Origin: Hellea balneolensis DSM 19091
GTDB lineage: Bacteria > Pseudomonadota > Alphaproteobacteria > Caulobacterales > Maricaulaceae
Reading direction: 5' to 3'
Assembly (NCBI RefSeq): GCF_000428525.1
Contig: NZ_AUAC01000002.1
Coordinates: 992,001 to 1,056,000 of the forward strand
Length of the DNA stretch: 64,000 nt
The notes under the pieces are model-generated. The model did not search any database. It was given only the letters and a program-made list of their open reading frames with translations, and was not told where the DNA came from. The translations under genes and the position numbers were made by a program. Below are positions 61,338-64,000 of the stretch, piece by piece (the first letter of the stretch is position 1; each line of letters begins with the position of its first letter).

Positions 61338-62135
61338 ATGCCCCAAAAGACTGATATTCTACAATCCGAATTGGGCCCTCACGGCGTTCTGCGGCTAATA
61401 TTAAATGACAATCGTCGGCGCAATGCTTTATCTGAAGCCATGTTGATAGCGTTGAGTCGCGCCATTATCGAGGCGGATCAGGCACCCGCCATTCGCGTTA
61501 TCATTATCGCCTCAGATGGCCCCGCATTCTGCTCAGGTCATGATTTAAAAGAGATCACGCAGCATCGAAACGACCCTGATGAAGGACAGACTTTTTTCTC
61601 AAAACTCATGCAGCTCTGTTCTGAGCTTATGCAAAACGTTGTAAATTGTTCTAAGCCCGTCATAGCGGAGGTCGAGGGCACCGCCACAGCCGCAGGATGT
61701 CAATTAGTGGGGAGTTGTGACCTTGCCATAGCTTCTGATACAGCGGTCTTTAGCACGCCGGGCGTTGACATCGGGCTCTTCTGCTCAACTCCTATGGTTG
61801 CACTTTCCAGAAATATAGGCTCTAAACAGGCCATGGAGATGCTCTTGACCGGAGATAGAGTCTCAGCAGAGAAAGCCGCAGAAATAGGCTTGATCAACCG
61901 CGCCGTGACTCAAGATGAGCTGCGCGCAACCGTCTCAGAACTGGCCGAAAAAATCGCGGCAAAATCATCCCTAACGCTCGCAACAGGCAAAGCAGCTTTT
62001 TATGCCCAAAAAGAGCTGAACCTGGCAGAAGCCTACGCTTACACATCAGAGGTAATGGTCAAAAACATGCTCAGACATGATGCCAAAGAAGGTATAGAAG
62101 CCTTCATAGAAAAACGTCCACCTAAATGGACATAA
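61338..62135 (+). CDS. Enoyl-CoA hydratase/isomerase family protein (ECHDC3-like)
   Basis: The protein is about 265 residues. The start is the ATG at 61338 (a TTG precedes it in frame). It has the crotonase oxyanion segments FCSGHDLKEITQ and GTATAAGCQLVGSCDLAIAS. The stretch STPGVDIGLFCSTPMVALSR replaces the usual active-site PEvnLGlxPgxG, as in ECHDC3-type proteins, so the standard catalytic glutamate seems absent. It ends with FIEKRPPKW, common in the family. A role as methylthioacryloyl-CoA hydratase (DmdD) would be attractive here, but the active-site difference does not support it. The gene stands alone on the plus strand. Confidence 0.85.
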   Translation: MPQKTDILQSELGPHGVLRLILNDNRRRNALSEAMLIALSRAIIEADQAPAIRVIIIASDGPAFCSGHDLKEITQHRNDPDEGQTFFSKLMQLCSELMQNVVNCSKPVIAEVEGTATAAGCQLVGSCDLAIASDTAVFSTPGVDIGLFCSTPMVALSRNIGSKQAMEMLLTGDRVSAEKAAEIGLINRAVTQDELRATVSELAEKIAAKSSLTLATGKAAFYAQKELNLAEAYAYTSEVMVKNMLRHDAKEGIEAFIEKRPPKWT

Positions 62136-62230
62136 TAGCTGAACGCTGTATAATTATTTACGTGCAAAAGGAAAATGGTGCGGCTGAGAGGGCTTAGCGC
62201 TTTCCATTAAGGCAATAAATACAATAACAT

Positions 62231-62259
62231 AAAATGCCTCGCAAGTCATTTTTGAGGCA
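62231..62259 (-). terminator. Probable intrinsic terminator of the RTX gene
   Basis: The stem TGCCTC/GAGGCA (62235-62240 with 62254-62259) on the minus strand is followed by TTTT (62234-62231) and a T-rich stretch. It lies about 90 bases after the RTX stop codon in the convergent gap, the expected place. The 13-base loop is rather long. Confidence 0.45.
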
Positions 62260-62348
62260 ACAAGTTAGACAATTGTAATGCAATCTTCCGAGATTAATAG
62301 AAAATGTGTATTGTTGAATTTTGCAAATTTGTAACTCAAAAAGAAAAT

Positions 62349-64000
62349 CTAAATCAGCGCATGCATCTCAACCATCGCCATATCTTGCGTGAATACATCT
62401 GGCTCTAATGCTTCTCCAACAAAGACTTCCCCATCTCCTAAAGTCTCGGCCATGACGAGTTCTGTAAAGGTGAAGTTACTTTCGCTTAGATCGGCAATGT
62501 TCTGCCCAACAATGGTCAGGGTGTTTCCGCTGCCAAAGTTGATCAGCGTATTCGCGCCCGCATCTGTGGCCACCGCCATAATCTCAGCAAAGCTGTCAAA
62601 GGCCGGATCTGTGTAAAGAATGTCGATGACTTCATTTGTTGTGAAGCCTTGGATAACATCCGCATCATCCTGCATCGTATTATAAGCAAAACTATCGACA
62701 CCAGCGCCGCCATTGAGGCTGTCATTACCCAAACCTCCTGTCAGGAAGTCATTCCCGCCATTACCAATTAGCGTATCATTACCATCCGAGCCCGTTAGAC
62801 TATCGGCTTGGCCAGAGCCAAAGATACGTTCAATACTGATGTAAGTATCGCCCGCAGCATCGCCGCCAGTGCCGCCTGTTTGAATATTAACAGTCACGCC
62901 TGATGATGAAGCGAGGTAAGACACCGTATCAGTTCCCGTGCCGCCATCATGGCTATCAGCACCGCTATCACCAAAGAAGAAGTCATTCCCTGCGCCGCCG
63001 CTCATGATGTCGTCACCCGCTTGGCCAAAGATCGTATCAACGCCGTCACCGCCGCTAATCGTGTCATCACCATCGCCGCCAAGGAGGCGGTCATTACCGC
63101 CCGCTCCATTTAGGGTATCGTTACCGTCATTCCCTGTGAGGCGGTTATTACCGCCATCACCGATAATATCATCATCAAAGTCTGAGCCAAAGACCCACTC
63201 AATGCCGTTAAAGATATCACCTGCCGCTTCACCGCCCGTCCCGCCTGTAGCTAGGTCAAGCGTGACGCCAGCATCAACATCCGTATAGACCGCAATATCA
63301 ATACCTGTGCCGCCAATGAGCGTATCTGCGCCCGCGCCGCCAAAGAGGCGGTCTCCGCCCCCTGAACCGTCAAGTACGTCATCGCCGTCAAAGCCGCGCA
63401 GCTCATTGGAGCTATTATTACCTGTCAGGCTGTCATTAAAGTCAGAGCCGTAAATCGCCTCTAAACCGAAATAAGTATCGCCTGCCGCGTCACCGCCGGT
63501 CCCGCCTGTGGCAATGTTTACGATGACCGCAGAGGCTGCGCCTGTGTAATTGGCAATATCAAAGCCTATACCGCCATTGAGCTGGTCAGCGCCGGCAGAG
63601 CCGTAAAGTTGATCATTGCCTGCATCCCCGCGCTGAATATCATTCCCGTCACCGCCATAGACGCGGTCTATGCCGCCGCCCGCATTGATGGTGTCATTAC
63701 CGCCTTCACCAAAGAAGAACTCATTGGCATCGGATCCTGTAATGGTGTCGTTGGAGTCGGAAGCATAAAAACGCTCTACGCCATTAAAACTATCCCCTGC
63801 GGCGTCGCCGACTGTGCCGCCTGTATCGACATTAAAAGCGACGCGTGACGTTGCTGCGCGGTAATCAACGCTATCAAAGCCATCCCCACCATTATTAGCG
63901 TCAGCCCCAGCACTGCCGAGCAGTGTATCTGCCCCCTCGCCGCCATTGAGGATGTCATCACCCTCCGCGCCGTTGAGACGGTCATTACCCGCTAATCCAT
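62349..64000 (-). CDS. RTX-type calcium-binding repeat protein, 3' part (5' end beyond window)
   Basis: An open frame of about 549 codons runs to the right edge with no start of its own. It consists of glycine/aspartate nonapeptides of the GGxGxDxL type, which bind calcium in parallel beta-rolls. Several larger blocks each contain a spacer ending in a TGGTGGDAAGD-like motif followed by an ER-hydrophobic-G-S stretch. The last 60 residues lack repeats, and the protein ends VEMHALI, consistent with a C-terminal type I secretion signal. It is probably a secreted or surface adhesin or enzyme; no catalytic domain is in the visible part. An internal ATG at 63005 lies mid-repeat and is not a real start. 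Confidence 0.88.
   Translation of the reverse strand, partial: GLAGNDRLNGAEGDDILNGGEGADTLLGSAGADANNGGDGFDSVDYRAATSRVAFNVDTGGTVGDAAGDSFNGVERFYASDSNDTITGSDANEFFFGEGGNDTINAGGGIDRVYGGDGNDIQRGDAGNDQLYGSAGADQLNGGIGFDIANYTGAASAVIVNIATGGTGGDAAGDTYFGLEAIYGSDFNDSLTGNNSSNELRGFDGDDVLDGSGGGDRLFGGAGADTLIGGTGIDIAVYTDVDAGVTLDLATGGTGGEAAGDIFNGIEWVFGSDFDDDIIGDGGNNRLTGNDGNDTLNGAGGNDRLLGGDGDDTISGGDGVDTIFGQAGDDIMSGGAGNDFFFGDSGADSHDGGTGTDTVSYLASSSGVTVNIQTGGTGGDAAGDTYISIERIFGSGQADSLTGSDGNDTLIGNGGNDFLTGGLGNDSLNGGAGVDSFAYNTMQDDADVIQGFTTNEVIDILYTDPAFDSFAEIMAVATDAGANTLINFGSGNTLTIVGQNIADLSESNFTFTELVMAETLGDGEVFVGEALEPDVFTQDMAMVEMHALI
62850..63830. repeat. Long-period repeats within the RTX coding region
   Basis: Each block encodes a TGGT(G/V)GDAAGD-like motif after a beta-strand spacer and before a run of nonapeptides. 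Copies lie near 62860-62885, 63225-63250, 63485-63515 and 63800-63825, giving an irregular period of roughly 260-370 bases. This reflects duplication of a whole beta-roll-plus-spacer module within the gene. Confidence 0.6.

Noticed and set aside
61338-62135. DmdD (methylthioacryloyl-CoA hydratase)
   Set aside because: The crotonase-fold region that holds the catalytic glutamate reads STPGVDIGLFCSTP, as in ECHDC3-type proteins, so DmdD activity is not supported.
62349-63005. RTX protein as a complete 218-residue gene starting at 63005
   Set aside because: The internal ATG lies in the middle of a nonapeptide repeat, and the same frame stays open to the window's right edge. The gene is partial, not short.
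1-64000. CRISPR arrays, tRNA/rRNA genes, insertion sequences, phage genes
   Set aside because: No direct-repeat/spacer arrays, no clover-leaf or rRNA sequence, and no transposase, integrase or terminal inverted repeats were recognised anywhere in the window.

Overview
The window is chromosomal DNA of moderate GC from what looks like a marine, aerobic alphaproteobacterium. The support is indirect: family resemblances to Roseobacter/SAR11/SAR116-type DMSP and betaine genes, a TonB-dependent receptor, a BCCT carrier, heterotetrameric sarcosine oxidases and an NAD-linked molybdenum formate dehydrogenase. Genes are tightly packed with many 1-11 base stop/start overlaps. I see no tRNA, rRNA, CRISPR array, insertion sequence or phage gene. 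Order-level taxonomy cannot be fixed from the sequence alone.

Layout. (1) 32-8765: class IV aminotransferase; a TmpA/TmpB-like oxygenase pair (trimethylaminoethylphosphonate to glycine betaine plus phosphate); an acyl-CoA synthetase / 3-hydroxyacyl-CoA dehydrogenase / hydrolase / MetY operon. (2) 8889-13804: sarcosine oxidase set 1 (soxBDAG). (3) 13797-21214, minus strand: a corrinoid methyltransferase operon, in transcription order fhs, corrinoid protein, DUF1638, metV, metF, pterin-binding methyltransferase, GFA protein and MttB-family methyltransferase. (4) 21418-25032: DMSP lyase DddP, a GlxA/AraC regulator and an MFS carrier. (5) 25154-32015: NAD-dependent formate dehydrogenase (fdsGBA plus fdhD) downstream of a Rieske oxygenase of the quaternary-ammonium type. 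(6) 32110-37511: LysR regulator, FAD oxidoreductase, DmdA-like DMSP demethylase and BCCT transporter. (7) 37722-41987: an unassigned operon of a 2OG-Fe(II)-like oxygenase, three SDR enzymes and a fumarylacetoacetate-hydrolase-family enzyme. (8) 42013-55600, minus strand: a DpkA-like reductase, semialdehyde dehydrogenase, M19-like protein, two unknown proteins, a dimethylglycine-dehydrogenase-like protein and sarcosine oxidase set 2. (9) 55610-64000: a methyltransferase, a TPR-sulfotransferase, a TonB-dependent receptor, an enoyl-CoA hydratase homologue and the 3' part of an RTX protein.

How the genes fit together (inference). Nearly everything serves methylated zwitterions (glycine betaine, DMSP, related betaines) and the one-carbon units they release. 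TmpAB would make glycine betaine. The MttB/corrinoid system or the Rieske oxygenase would remove the first methyl, the dimethylglycine-dehydrogenase-like protein the second, and sarcosine oxidase the third, giving glycine. Methyl-THF would be oxidised by MetVF, converted to formate by Fhs running in reverse, and oxidised to CO2 with NADH by Fds. FolD is not in the window. DmdA feeds the same methyl-THF pool, DddP cleaves DMSP, and MetY could recapture methanethiol.

The most unusual piece is the complete corrinoid methyl-transfer operon with an acetogen-style MetVF and Fhs in an apparently aerobic bacterium, with no recognisable corrinoid reactivase and a DUF1638 protein embedded in it. Other points of interest are two sarcosine oxidases, one with a delta subunit that has lost its zinc ligands, and a matching inverted repeat in front of both the tmpA-like and dmdA-like genes.
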